64,000 nt of DNA from positions 2,323,501 through 2,387,500 of the forward strand of contig NZ_CP050265.1 in assembly GCF_011765465.1 (NCBI RefSeq). The letters run 5' to 3'. Positions 25,659 to 34,034 of the stretch are shown in pieces. The translations under genes and the position numbers were made by a program. This DNA is from Erythrobacter sp. Lineage in GTDB: Bacteria > Pseudomonadota > Alphaproteobacteria > Sphingomonadales > Sphingomonadaceae. Each line of letters starts with the position of its first letter. The first letter of the stretch is position 1. Below the pieces are notes generated by a model, which was given only the letters and a program-made list of their open reading frames with translations, ran no database searches and was not told the DNA's origin.

Positions 25659-26941
25659 GCTTGTCCCGTGAAATAGCCAAGGGGATCATCGAAAATGCGC
25701 GGGTCGGCGTCGGCGGGCGCGAGGTCGCGGGCGAGGTCGGCCTTCGCCTTAGCCTGCGCCCCGGTGAGCGGATTGCCCGGGCTGCCGAGCGTATGCGCGA
25801 TGGCGTGGGTTTCGCTGCGACCATCGGTGAGGGTCACGGTGAGGCGCTGCGGGAAGAGCGCGTTCGGATCCTCATTACCGTCCGGAACCAGCGCGATGCG
25901 GCGCGCAAGAGCGCCGAGCCGCTCGTCCGCCATGTGCTCCGGCGTGAAGCGGCGCGGGTCGATCACCCCGTCCGCCAGCATCAGCGCGCCCAGCCATTGC
26001 AGGCAGAGCCGCGCATAGGCGGGCGTCATATCGGGGGAATAGGGCCGCGCGACGAGGCGGCGGATGAGCGGCGGGCAGGCGAGTTCGATCCGCTCGACCG
26101 CGCCGGGATCCAGCGCCAGTTCCTGCAGCTTGCCGAGCGCGGCGTGGCTTGCCCGGCCCGACGGGAAGGGCTTCACGCTGACTTCGGATATGCGCCAGAC
26201 CCTGCCGAGGTCGCGCGTGTAGGTCGCAAGGTCGCCCTCGTCGAACAGGCGGAAATAGCCGAATTCGCCCTCCAGCGGGTCCTTCGGGCCGGGAAAGCCG
26301 GCTTTCGCAAGGTCGCTCGCCGTGACCGCCGCGCGCGCGGCATTGGCGATCTGGAAGGGGAGCGTCGCCAGCCCCTCGACATGGGGCTGCATCGTGCCTG
26401 CCGCGCTCGAATAGGCAAGGCCGAGAGTGTCGTCCATCGGCACGCCGTCGATCCGCGCGACGGCCAGCGCCGCACCGATCACCCCCGCCGTGGCGGGGCG
26501 GAAGAAGCTGAGGCCGCTTGTCGCGGCAAGGCCGAGGCCGGAGGCGACATCCACCCCGACGGCGAGCGCGGCGAGCGCCTCGTCCGCCGCGCATCCCCCG
26601 CCCCGGTCGATCGCCGCTCCGAGCGCTGCAACCACGGTGGACAGCGCATGGACGACGGCGGGTTCGTGCACCGCGTCCCATTCGAGGCAGTGCACGCGGT
26701 ATCCGTTGACGAAGGCCGCGGCGGGTGCGGGCAGGCGGCCGGGCGAGCCGATCAGGCGCGCATCGCCGCCCGCTCCCATCGCCTCGGCCGCCTCGCGGAT
26801 CGCCTCTGCCCCGGGAGCCATCGCCCCCGCCGCGCCGACGGCAAGCGTGTCGGCCAGCAGGCGCTCGGCATCGGCGCGGACGCTTTCGGGCAGCACATGG
26901 GCCGCGCGCGCGAAATCGAGGAGGTCAGCCGTAGCGCTCAC
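25655..26941 (-). CDS. MmgE/PrpD family protein (copy 2 of a tandem pair)
   Basis: This 428-residue member of the 2-methylcitrate dehydratase/cis-aconitate decarboxylase/iminodisuccinate epimerase family has ECLEWDAVHEPAVVHALSTV (substrate-lid region), ALAVGVDVASGLGLAAT and the conserved RPATAGVIGAALAVARI. The start is a GTG at 26941, overlapping the TGA of the first copy (GTGA). It acts on a tricarboxylate-like or hydroxy-acid substrate without cofactor. Having two adjacent diverged copies suggests either a heteromer or sequential reactions. Confidence 0.85.
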   Translation of the reverse strand: MSATADLLDFARAAHVLPESVRADAERLLADTLAVGAAGAMAPGAEAIREAAEAMGAGGDARLIGSPGRLPAPAAAFVNGYRVHCLEWDAVHEPAVVHALSTVVAALGAAIDRGGGCAADEALAALAVGVDVASGLGLAATSGLSFFRPATAGVIGAALAVARIDGVPMDDTLGLAYSSAAGTMQPHVEGLATLPFQIANAARAAVTASDLAKAGFPGPKDPLEGEFGYFRLFDEGDLATYTRDLGRVWRISEVSVKPFPSGRASHAALGKLQELALDPGAVERIELACPPLIRRLVARPYSPDMTPAYARLCLQWLGALMLADGVIDPRRFTPEHMADERLGALARRIALVPDGNEDPNALFPQRLTVTLTDGRSETHAIAHTLGSPGNPLTGAQAKAKADLARDLAPADADPRIFDDPLGYFTGQA

Positions 26942-28164
26942 CGTATCCACTCCTCGAGCATGGTGTCGATTTCCGCCGCGTCGTCGCCTTCGAGCGCGAG
27001 CCGCACCGCGCGCTCCGCCTCGGCTTTCGGCAACCCACCCCAGCGCGCGAGGCTGTGCATCTTGGCGACGATCCGCTCCTCGCTCACCGGGCGCTCCGGG
27101 TCTCCCAGCGTATCGACCAGTTCGCACCCGTTCACGCGCGCCCCGAAATGCGCCGGGTAACGGGCGGTGAACTCGGCCCCTTCCGCGACCGTCACCTGCG
27201 CGCGCAGGCCCGCAAGCGCGGCAATGGCTTCCTTGGTGAAATCCTCCGGCTCCGCCTCGCGCCCATCCGCGACCACGGCCACGGCGTGCTGGAGCGAGAA
27301 TTTCGCCTCAAGCTCGGTCGTCGGATCGGGCCGGTCGCAGAAGGTCAGAGCGTCGCGGAAGGTTTCGACGGAGAAGGGCGGCTCCAATTTGCCCGCGCGG
27401 CGCAATTCCATCGCCGCGTCGATCGCCGGGTGCGCGTGGCGGCAGGCGGCGAAGGGCTTGAAGCTGACCGTGTCGATCAGCCAGCCGTCACCGTTGCGGG
27501 CCAACTCGCCCGGCTCCTTCGTCATCGCGGCGAAGAGCCCCTGCGGCCCCTCGAGCAGGCGCTGCGGCCCCGTCGCCCCGTAATGAACGTGCAGCGCCGC
27601 GTTGCGCCCCGTGCTGACCGCGTGAAAGATGTGCCACTGCTTCGTCAGGACGTCGTCGTGCCGCATATGCCACAGGCCGCCCGCGACCGATCCCGCATTG
27701 CCCAGCGCATTGGCGTATTCGACCGGCGCGAAACCGAGCAGCGAACCGAAGGCGGCGCAGGCTCCGAACACGCCCATCGTCGCCGTGGGATGCCAATGCG
27801 CGTAGTGGTGCGCATCGAAGGCCGCGCCAATCGCGATCATCGCCTCGTAGCCGCGCACCGCCGCATCGAGCCGGGTGTCCATGTCGGCGGCCGAAAGGCT
27901 CAGCGCGGCGGGCCACACGACCGGGCCGGGATGGAGCAGGCTCGTGCGGTGCACGTCATCCATCTCGAGCACATTGCCGAGATAGGTCGCCCGCTCCCAC
28001 CCGCGCGAGGAAATCGACGCGCCCAGCGCCCCCGCCTCCTCCTGGCGCGCCCCCGCGACGCAGGCGAGCCAGTCCAGCAGGTGGAACCGAGCGCGCTCTC
28101 GCTCGCTTTTAGCGGGAGGCCGCGCTAAGCTCGCGGCAAGCAAGGCCAGCAGCGGCTCGCTCAT
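26938..28164 (-). CDS. MmgE/PrpD family protein (copy 1 of a tandem pair)
   Basis: This is a 408-residue MmgE/PrpD protein. Conserved features are the helical N-terminus with HLLDWLACVAGA, NVLEMDDVHRTSLLHPGPVVWPA (about 64-86), HPTATMGVFGACAAFGSLLG (about 124-143) and SFKPFAACRHAHPAIDA (about 220-236). It is the first gene of an eleven-gene leftward run. Its start is 29 bases from the divergent UTRA-type GntR regulator, so that regulator probably controls it. The reaction is likely dehydration, epimerisation or decarboxylation of a dicarboxylate or tricarboxylate; specificity is unknown. Confidence 0.86.
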   Translation of the reverse strand: MSEPLLALLAASLARPPAKSERERARFHLLDWLACVAGARQEEAGALGASISSRGWERATYLGNVLEMDDVHRTSLLHPGPVVWPAALSLSAADMDTRLDAAVRGYEAMIAIGAAFDAHHYAHWHPTATMGVFGACAAFGSLLGFAPVEYANALGNAGSVAGGLWHMRHDDVLTKQWHIFHAVSTGRNAALHVHYGATGPQRLLEGPQGLFAAMTKEPGELARNGDGWLIDTVSFKPFAACRHAHPAIDAAMELRRAGKLEPPFSVETFRDALTFCDRPDPTTELEAKFSLQHAVAVVADGREAEPEDFTKEAIAALAGLRAQVTVAEGAEFTARYPAHFGARVNGCELVDTLGDPERPVSEERIVAKMHSLARWGGLPKAEAERAVRLALEGDDAAEIDTMLEEWIR

Positions 28165-28193
28165 CGCGCCGCCGCCTGCCGGACAAAGGGTCG

Positions 28194-28961
28194 ATGGAGC
28201 GAGAATTGGCGACCACTGCCAGGGACAAGAAGGGCCAGCGAACGCCGCGCTACCTGCAGCTTGCTGGCGAACTGCGCGAGGCGATCCTCGCGGGCGAATT
28301 TGCGGGCGGCAAGCAGTTCCCGACCGAAACGGCGCTCTGTGCCCGCTACGACGTCAGCCGTTTCACCGTGCGCGAGGCTCTGCGCCGGCTCGAGGCCGAG
28401 GGGCTGATCCAGCGTCGCCGCGGTTCGGGCACGACGGTCCAACCGGCGGCCGCGCGCGGCGGGGCGCTGCACCAGCCGCTTTCCAACGTGGGCGAGCTGC
28501 TGCAATATGCGCGCGGCAGCGAAGTGACCTATGAAGAGGTCGAATGCGGCGCGCTTCCCCCCGAAGTGGCGGAACAGATCGGCGAACCGGTGACGGGCGA
28601 ATGGATGTGCTTTCGCGGCACGCGGCGGCAGGCGGAGGATTCGCTCCCCATCGCCGTCACCGACGCCTATTTCCACGAATATCTCGGAGAAGCCCCGCGC
28701 GAGCTCGACCTTGCGGCGGGCACGCTGTTCAGCCAGATCGAACGGATCGCGGGTGTGCGCATCGGCAAGGTCACGCAGGACATCCAGGCGATCCCCGCCG
28801 ACGCCGCCACGGCCGAGGCGCTCGCAATCGACGAGGCGAGCCCGGTCCTGCGCATCCTGCGCTGCTATTACGACCCCGACGGTCGCCTGTTCGAAATCTC
28901 GGTGAGCCACCACCCCGGCGACCGCTTCGCCTACGCGATGCATATCGACGTCGAGGGGTAG
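28194..28961 (+). CDS. GntR-family transcriptional regulator, UTRA (HutC) subfamily
   Basis: This 255-residue regulator has an N-terminal winged helix (about 18-80), with TALCARYDVSRFTVREALRR as the recognition region, then a UTRA ligand domain (about 100-250) ending ISVSHHPGDRFAYAM. It diverges from the MmgE/PrpD operon with only 29 bases between starts. That gap holds one half-site, CCGGACAA (28179-28186), resembling half of the TTGTCCGGACAA palindrome. I infer that it controls the divergent operon and perhaps the TTGTCCGGACAA regulon; the alternative is the FCD regulator at 9217 or a gene outside. Confidence 0.9.
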   Translation: MERELATTARDKKGQRTPRYLQLAGELREAILAGEFAGGKQFPTETALCARYDVSRFTVREALRRLEAEGLIQRRRGSGTTVQPAAARGGALHQPLSNVGELLQYARGSEVTYEEVECGALPPEVAEQIGEPVTGEWMCFRGTRRQAEDSLPIAVTDAYFHEYLGEAPRELDLAAGTLFSQIERIAGVRIGKVTQDIQAIPADAATAEALAIDEASPVLRILRCYYDPDGRLFEISVSHHPGDRFAYAMHIDVEG

Positions 28962-28969
28962 CGCACTTC

Positions 28970-30070
28970 TCATCCCGGCTGCCCGCCTTTCGCCGGGACG
29001 GGCGCGGGCTTCCAGTCCTCCCCGGCGAACCGGATCGGCGGCGCGATGTGGCGCCCCCCGCCTGTCGCCTCGACGATAAGGCCGCGCTCGGCCACGTGAG
29101 GCTCGTCGAAGGCTTCGCGGAAATCGAGCACGGGGGAGAAGGCGACGTCCTTGTCCGCGAACCATTCGACCCATTCGGCGCGGGTCTTTGCGGCAAAGGT
29201 TTCGCGCAGGAAGGCGATCAGCTCGCCCTGCTCGCCCGCCGGGGCTTCGGCGAGCGGCAGGAGATCCTCGCGCCCGAGGGCGGTGAGCAGGTTCTTCGCG
29301 AACTTGATCTCGCGCCCGCCGAGGACGACGTGGCGATCATCGGCGGTCTTGTAGACTTGGTAGAAGCCCGCCCCGCCGAGGCTGCGCTGCGAAGCGGATT
29401 TCGGGCTCTCGCCTCCCGCGATCGCGCTGCCCGCCGTATGCGCGCACCACGGCAGCAGGCTGTCGAACATCGCGCAATCGAGATAGGCACCCTCGCCGGA
29501 CCGCTCGCGCCCGATGAGCGCCATGAGCACGCCCGAAAGCGCCGTCAGCCCGGCGGCGAGGTCGGCGCTCGGCGCGCCGGGCACCACGGGCGTGCCGTCC
29601 GGCCCGTCATTGACGCTGAGGAAGCCGGCGAGCGCCTGCACCGCCATGTCGTGCGCGGGATGGTGGGCGAGCGCGCCTTCCTGCCCGAAGGCGGAGATAG
29701 AGCAATAGACGATGGCCGGATTGATCGCCTTTACCGCCTCGTAGTCGAAGCCGAGCCGCTTCATCACGCCGGGGCGGAAGCCCTCGACGAAGACATCGGC
29801 CCCGGCGATCAGGTCGCGCAGCGTCGCCTTGCCGTCCTCGCTCTTGAGGTCGAGCACGACGCTCTTCTTGCCGCGATTGAGATTGGCAAACCAGACCGAG
29901 TGCTCCTCGCCGCCATAGGTGTCGAAGGGGGCCTGATCGCGCGCCGGATCCCCCGCAGCGGGTTCGACCTTGATCACCTCGGCCCCGTGATCGGCCATCA
30001 TCACCGTCATCATCGGTCCCGGCAGGAACTGCGTGAGATCGACGACCTTTATCCCTGAAAGCTTTCCCAT
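28970..30070 (-). CDS. Family III CoA-transferase (last gene of the CitE-MaoC-ACAD run)
   Basis: This 366-residue CaiB/BaiF enzyme has the catalytic aspartate D170 in APSADLAAG, with the usual ADHGAEVIKVEP (26-37) and VEGFRPGVMKRLG (95-107). ATG 30070 has GGGAGAGAA just upstream. It follows another CoA-transferase by 19 bases, and both lie downstream of an acyl-CoA dehydrogenase, MaoC hydratase and CitE-like lyase. The two transferases could be halves of a heteromer or could use different acids. A dicarboxylate such as (methyl)succinate, itaconate or a longer homologue is a reasonable acceptor, by analogy with the itaconate pathway. Confidence 0.9.
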   Translation of the reverse strand: MGKLSGIKVVDLTQFLPGPMMTVMMADHGAEVIKVEPAAGDPARDQAPFDTYGGEEHSVWFANLNRGKKSVVLDLKSEDGKATLRDLIAGADVFVEGFRPGVMKRLGFDYEAVKAINPAIVYCSISAFGQEGALAHHPAHDMAVQALAGFLSVNDGPDGTPVVPGAPSADLAAGLTALSGVLMALIGRERSGEGAYLDCAMFDSLLPWCAHTAGSAIAGGESPKSASQRSLGGAGFYQVYKTADDRHVVLGGREIKFAKNLLTALGREDLLPLAEAPAGEQGELIAFLRETFAAKTRAEWVEWFADKDVAFSPVLDFREAFDEPHVAERGLIVEATGGGRHIAPPIRFAGEDWKPAPVPAKGGQPG

Positions 30071-30089
30071 TCTCTCCCCTCGTCCGTTC

Positions 30090-31322
30090 TCAGACCACGC
30101 CGCGGGCGCGCAGGTCCGCAATCGCGTCGGGGTCATAGCCGAGATCGGCGAGGATGGAATCATTGTCCGCGCCCAGCAGCGGTGCGGCGCGATTGGGCGG
30201 GCGCTGGCCGTCGAACTTGAGCGGGCTTGCAAGGATCTGGAGGTCGGCCTTGTCGGGGTGCGGGATTTCCTCGCGCATACCCACCTTGCGCAGCCACGGA
30301 TTGTCGAGCGCGTCGCCCAGCGTATAGACCGGCGCGACCGGCACGTGGCCCGCGAGCAGTTCCTGCCAGTGCGCCATCGGCTGTTTCGCGAATTCCTCGT
30401 CGAGGATGGCAGTCAGCGTCTCGCGGTTCGCCAGCCGGTCGGCATTGTCGGCGAAGCGCGGGTCGTCCTTGAGATCTTCGCGCCCCATGCGGGTGACGAG
30501 GATGTCCCAGAACTTGGGCAGCTGGCACATCACGAACATCCAGCCATCGGCGGCCTTGAACATCTGGCTGGGCGTCGCCGTGGGATGGGCGCTGCGCGGC
30601 GTGCGCTGGGTTTCGTCGCCATGGTTCATGTACCACAGCGCGGGATAGCTCGTCTGGTGGACAGCGGCTGCGAGCAGGTCGGTGTCGACATCGCGCCCGA
30701 TGCCACTGCGCTGCGCATCGACCAGCGCGCCGAGCAGCCCGATGCAGAAGATCGTGCCGGTCATGAAATCGACCATCGACAGGCCCATGCGCTGCGGCTC
30801 GCCGCCCGGTTCGCCGGTGACGGCGCAGTATCCCGCCTCCGCCTGCATCAGGTAATCATAGCCCGGCCATTTCGCGCGCTCGTTGTCGCGGCCGTAGGCA
30901 GACAGGTGCGCACAGACGATCGCCGGGTTCACGTCCTTCAATGCGGCATAGTCGAGCCCCAGCCGCGCGGGCAGGTCTCCGCGCATATTGTTGGCGACGA
31001 CGTGGCTTTCGGCGGCGAGCTGCCGCAGGATCGCCTGGCCCTCGTCCGTCCTCATGTCGAGCGTGAGCGAACGCTTGTTGAGGTTGAAGCTCTGGAAATA
31101 GGTGCTTTCACCGGGCCTCAGGTAATGCGGGCCCACGGCGCGCGCCGTGTCGCCGCCGCCGCGCCGCTTGCCGTCGGGGCCGGGCTTGCCGGGCGGTTCG
31201 ATCTTGATGACCTCGGCTCCCATCTGGGCGAGGAACATCGTGCCGTATGGTCCGGCGCCGTATTGCTCGGCGCTGATGACGCGAAAGCCCTTGAGGGGCA
31301 GGCGATCCGGGGGACAGTGCAC
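30090..31322 (-). CDS. Family III CoA-transferase
   Basis: This 410-residue CaiB/BaiF-type enzyme has the likely catalytic aspartate D185 in LSMVDFMTG. Other blocks are LAQMGAEVIKIEPPG and ANNMRGDLPARLG (in place of the more usual ENFRPG), so it belongs to a diverged branch. The best start is the GTG at 31322, 15 bases after the acyl-CoA dehydrogenase stop with GGGGCGAG upstream; no in-frame ATG precedes the homologous region. It lies between the dehydrogenase and a second transferase. It probably supplies the CoA thioester oxidised by the dehydrogenase. Confidence 0.85.
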   Translation of the reverse strand: MHCPPDRLPLKGFRVISAEQYGAGPYGTMFLAQMGAEVIKIEPPGKPGPDGKRRGGGDTARAVGPHYLRPGESTYFQSFNLNKRSLTLDMRTDEGQAILRQLAAESHVVANNMRGDLPARLGLDYAALKDVNPAIVCAHLSAYGRDNERAKWPGYDYLMQAEAGYCAVTGEPGGEPQRMGLSMVDFMTGTIFCIGLLGALVDAQRSGIGRDVDTDLLAAAVHQTSYPALWYMNHGDETQRTPRSAHPTATPSQMFKAADGWMFVMCQLPKFWDILVTRMGREDLKDDPRFADNADRLANRETLTAILDEEFAKQPMAHWQELLAGHVPVAPVYTLGDALDNPWLRKVGMREEIPHPDKADLQILASPLKFDGQRPPNRAAPLLGADNDSILADLGYDPDAIADLRARGVV

Positions 31323-31336
31323 CGCGCTCGCCCCGC

Positions 31337-32521
31337 TCAGATCTGGTTTTCCCTGAGGTGCTGCTTGGCGATGATGATGCGCTGCATCTCGTTCGTCCCC
31401 TCGCCGATGCACATCAGCATGGAATCGCGGTAAAAGCGTTCGATGTCGTATTCCTTGGAATAGGAATAGCCGCCGAAGATGCGCATCGCCTCCTGGCTGT
31501 TCTCGACCGCGGCTTCGGAGGCGAAATACTTGGCGATGCCCGCTTCCTTGTCGCAGCGTTCGCCCTTGTCATAGGCTTCCGAGGCATCGAGCGTCAGCAG
31601 CCGCGCGGCGCGCGCGCGCGTGACCATTTCGCCGAGCTTCAGCTGGATCGCCTGGTGCTGCGCGATGGGCTTGCCCATGGTCTCGCGCTGCTGGGCGTAT
31701 TCGGTCGCGAGCCTGAGCGAACCTTCGGCGAGCCCCACCCCGCGTGCGGCGACGTTGATGCGGCCAAGTTCGAGGCCGCCGGTCGCCTGGAAGAAGCCCT
31801 GCCCTTCCTCGCCCCCGATCAGCTGGTCGGCGGGGATACGGTAGTCCTCCATGACGAGTTCGGCGCTGTCGATCGACTTGTAGCCCAGCTTGTCGAATTT
31901 CTTGCCGGTGGTCAGCCCGTCCCGCTTGTCGGCGATGAACAGGCTCATGCCCTTGTAGCGCGGCTCGGCCTTCGGATCGGTCTTGGCGAGCAGGGCGAAG
32001 CACGACCCGTTCAAGGCGTTCGAGATCCAGGTCTTGGTCCCGTTGAGCACGTATTCGTCGCCCTCGCGCCGCGCCACGGTGCGGATCGCCTGCAGGTCGG
32101 TCCCGGCATTGGGCTCGGTCAGGGCAAGCCCGCCGCGGATCTCGCCGCTGGCGAATTTCGGCAGCCACTTCGCCTTCTGCTGCGCCGTGCCGAAACGCTC
32201 GACCGCGGCGGCCATGATGAGGTGCGAATTGAAGATGCCGGTGATCGCCATCCAGTGGCTCGAGATTTTCATCACGATCTTGGCATAGGTCGTCGCCGGC
32301 AGGCCGAGCCCACCGTATTCCTGCCCGATCGTCGCCCCGAACAGGCCCATCTCGGCCATCTGTTCGACCAGTTCGGCGGGCCAGATGTCGTTGTGATCGT
32401 GGTGCTGGATGACCGGGATGACCTCGCGCTCCATCCAGCGGTCGATCGCGTCCATGAAGGCGCGTTCTTCCTCGGGGTCGATCGTGCGGACCTGGTCGTC
32501 GAGCTGTGCGGCAGTGGCCAT
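31337..32521 (-). CDS. Acyl-CoA dehydrogenase
   Basis: This 394-residue FAD enzyme forms a 2-enoyl-CoA. It shows LTEPNAGTDL (134-143), NGTKTWIS (160-167), RIFGGYSYSKEY (348-359) and the catalytic glutamate E374 in IGEGTNEMQR. The length is typical. It is leftward, 27 bases after the MaoC gene and 14 bases before the CoA-transferase GTG. With a MaoC hydratase and CitE lyase on the same transcript, a role like methylsuccinyl-CoA or glutaryl-type dehydrogenase is plausible, but general short-chain activity cannot be excluded. Confidence 0.93.
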   Translation of the reverse strand: MATAAQLDDQVRTIDPEEERAFMDAIDRWMEREVIPVIQHHDHNDIWPAELVEQMAEMGLFGATIGQEYGGLGLPATTYAKIVMKISSHWMAITGIFNSHLIMAAAVERFGTAQQKAKWLPKFASGEIRGGLALTEPNAGTDLQAIRTVARREGDEYVLNGTKTWISNALNGSCFALLAKTDPKAEPRYKGMSLFIADKRDGLTTGKKFDKLGYKSIDSAELVMEDYRIPADQLIGGEEGQGFFQATGGLELGRINVAARGVGLAEGSLRLATEYAQQRETMGKPIAQHQAIQLKLGEMVTRARAARLLTLDASEAYDKGERCDKEAGIAKYFASEAAVENSQEAMRIFGGYSYSKEYDIERFYRDSMLMCIGEGTNEMQRIIIAKQHLRENQI

Positions 32522-32548
32522 GGGAATTTCCTTGCGGGGTTTGAAGGG

Positions 32549-33058
32549 TCAGTCGTCGAGATTGCCGAAGCCGCGCTTCCACACCAGCACGGAGCGCTTG
32601 TAATGCGCGACGACATCGCCGTGCTGGTTCATCGCGGTGGTCTTGAACGTGACGATGCCCTGCTGCGGGCGGCTCTTGCTCTCGCGCTTTTCGAGCACCT
32701 CGCTTTCGCAGTAGATCGTGTCGCCGACGAACAGCGGCTTGGTCATGCGCACCTCGTCCCAGCCGAGATTGGCGATCGCCTTGCCGCTGGTATCCGACAC
32801 GCTCATGCCGGTCATGATCGCGATGGTCAGCGGGCTCACCACGAGCGGCTTGCCGAATTCGGTGTCCTTCGATAGCTCGTAGTCGAAATGCGCCGGGTGG
32901 GTGTTCATGGTGAGCAGGGTGAACCACACGTTGTCGGCATCCGTGATCGTGCGCCCGGGGCGGTGCTCGTAGACATGGCCGACCACGAAATCGTCGAAAT
33001 AGCGCCCCTGGACCTCGCGGAAGCGGCCCGGCGATACCTCGATGTAACTGTCACGCAT
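32549..33058 (-). CDS. MaoC-like (R)-enoyl-CoA hydratase
   Basis: This 169-residue single hot-dog hydratase has the hydratase-2 motif: TDADN (about 36-40) with the following NTHPAHFD (about 49-56) giving the Asp/Asn-His pair. PLVVSPLTIAIMTG and FVGDTIYCESEVLEKRES are further conserved strands. This is the arrangement seen in mesaconyl-CoA and itaconyl-CoA hydratases. The ATG at 33058 overlaps the end of the CitE-like gene by eight bases, so it is coupled to it. It would hydrate the product of the dehydrogenase to a malyl-CoA-like thioester. Confidence 0.88.
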   Translation of the reverse strand: MRDSYIEVSPGRFREVQGRYFDDFVVGHVYEHRPGRTITDADNVWFTLLTMNTHPAHFDYELSKDTEFGKPLVVSPLTIAIMTGMSVSDTSGKAIANLGWDEVRMTKPLFVGDTIYCESEVLEKRESKSRPQQGIVTFKTTAMNQHGDVVAHYKRSVLVWKRGFGNLDD

Positions 33059-33875
33059 TCGTCTGCTCCTCATGCCGCGCCAGCACCGCGCGGTATTTCT
33101 TGATGAAGGGCGCTTCCAGCATCCGCCCCTTGAACCGGATCGCGCGCCCGCCGCCGGCCTCGTAGGCATCGAGCGCCTCGCGCGCCTCGGCGACTTCGGC
33201 GGCGCTGGGGGCGAAGGCACCGTTGATAGCCGCGACCTGCCGCGGATGAATCGCGGCCTTCGCGGTAAAGCCCAGCCGCCGCGCGCGATTGCATTCATCG
33301 GCCAGCCCCGCCTCGTCGTCGAGCGCGATGTAGGGCACGTCGATCGCGGGCTTCCTCGCCTCGGCGCAGGCGAGGATCACCTGCTGGCGCGCGGCGAGGA
33401 GCGGCTCCCACGCGAGATCCACGCCCAGTTCGCCCGAGAAATCGCCCCCGCCGAACATGACAGCCGCGACCTTGGGATGCGAAGCGATCTCCAGCGCGTG
33501 GCGCAGACCGCGCGGCGTTTCGATCAGTGGGACGAGGTCGGGGCAATCCTCCCCCAGAACGCCCGCGATCACGCCCAGTTCGGCGGCGCTTTCGACCATG
33601 GGAACGAGCAAGGTTTCGGGCAGGCATTCGCACTCGCTGAGAGCGGCAAGGTCGCGCACGCCGAACGCGGTCGCCACGCCGTTGATCCGCACCGCCCAGC
33701 CGTCCGGCGCTTCCTCCACCTGCGCCAGCGCCGCGCCGCGCGCGCTTGCCTTGTCCTCGGCCGCGACCGCGTCCTCGAGATCGATCACGGTCAGGTCCGC
33801 CCCGCCCGCCTTTGCCTTGGCGAAACGGTCGGGCCTTGAACCGGGCACGAAAAGAAGGCTGGCGGCGACGAACAT
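33051..33875 (-). CDS. CitE-like (HpcH/HpaI family) beta-hydroxyacyl-CoA lyase
   Basis: This 274-residue TIM-barrel lyase is of malyl-/citramalyl-CoA type. Motifs are FVPGSRPDRFAKA (9-21), IDLEDAVAAEDK (31-42), LIETPRGL (117-124), FGGGDFSGELG (141-151) and AAIHPRQV (207-214). It cleaves a malyl-CoA homologue into glyoxylate or pyruvate plus an acyl-CoA. The ATG at 33875 fits the family N-terminus, although no clear ribosome site is visible. A perfect 16-bp ATTTGTCCGGACAAAT palindrome lies 59 bases upstream. It heads the five-gene module C, divergent from a DUF1838 gene. Confidence 0.88.
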   Translation of the reverse strand: MFVAASLLFVPGSRPDRFAKAKAGGADLTVIDLEDAVAAEDKASARGAALAQVEEAPDGWAVRINGVATAFGVRDLAALSECECLPETLLVPMVESAAELGVIAGVLGEDCPDLVPLIETPRGLRHALEIASHPKVAAVMFGGGDFSGELGVDLAWEPLLAARQQVILACAEARKPAIDVPYIALDDEAGLADECNRARRLGFTAKAAIHPRQVAAINGAFAPSAAEVAEAREALDAYEAGGGRAIRFKGRMLEAPFIKKYRAVLARHEEQTNA

Positions 33876-33933
33876 GGCGAAAGAGGGTATCCCGTCTACA
33901 GCCCGCGTAGCGGGCGAAAAATCACGCTTCACA

Positions 33934-33949
33934 ATTTGTCCGGACAAAT
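33934..33949. promoter_or_regulatory. ATTTGTCCGGACAAAT palindrome (regulon site 2)
   Basis: A perfect 16-bp palindrome in the 159-base divergent promoter between the CitE-like gene (start 33875) and the DUF1838 gene (start 34035). It is the most extended perfect copy. Its centre is 39 bases from that of the second copy at 33975, close to four helical turns. Confidence 0.8.
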
Positions 33950-33974
33950 CTAAAGTCAAGGACGAATTGCGGAT

Positions 33975-33986
33975 TTGTCCGGACAT
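33975..33986. promoter_or_regulatory. TTGTCCGGACAT palindrome (regulon site 3)
   Basis: This copy matches TTGTCCGGACAA at 11 of 12 positions and lies 48 bases upstream of the DUF1838 start. With site 2 it forms a tandem pair in one divergent promoter, the same arrangement as at 38440/38482. Confidence 0.75.
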
Positions 33987-34034
33987 ACGCGCCGGACTGT
34001 CCATTGAGCGGATACTCGGCGCGGGAGGAAAGCC

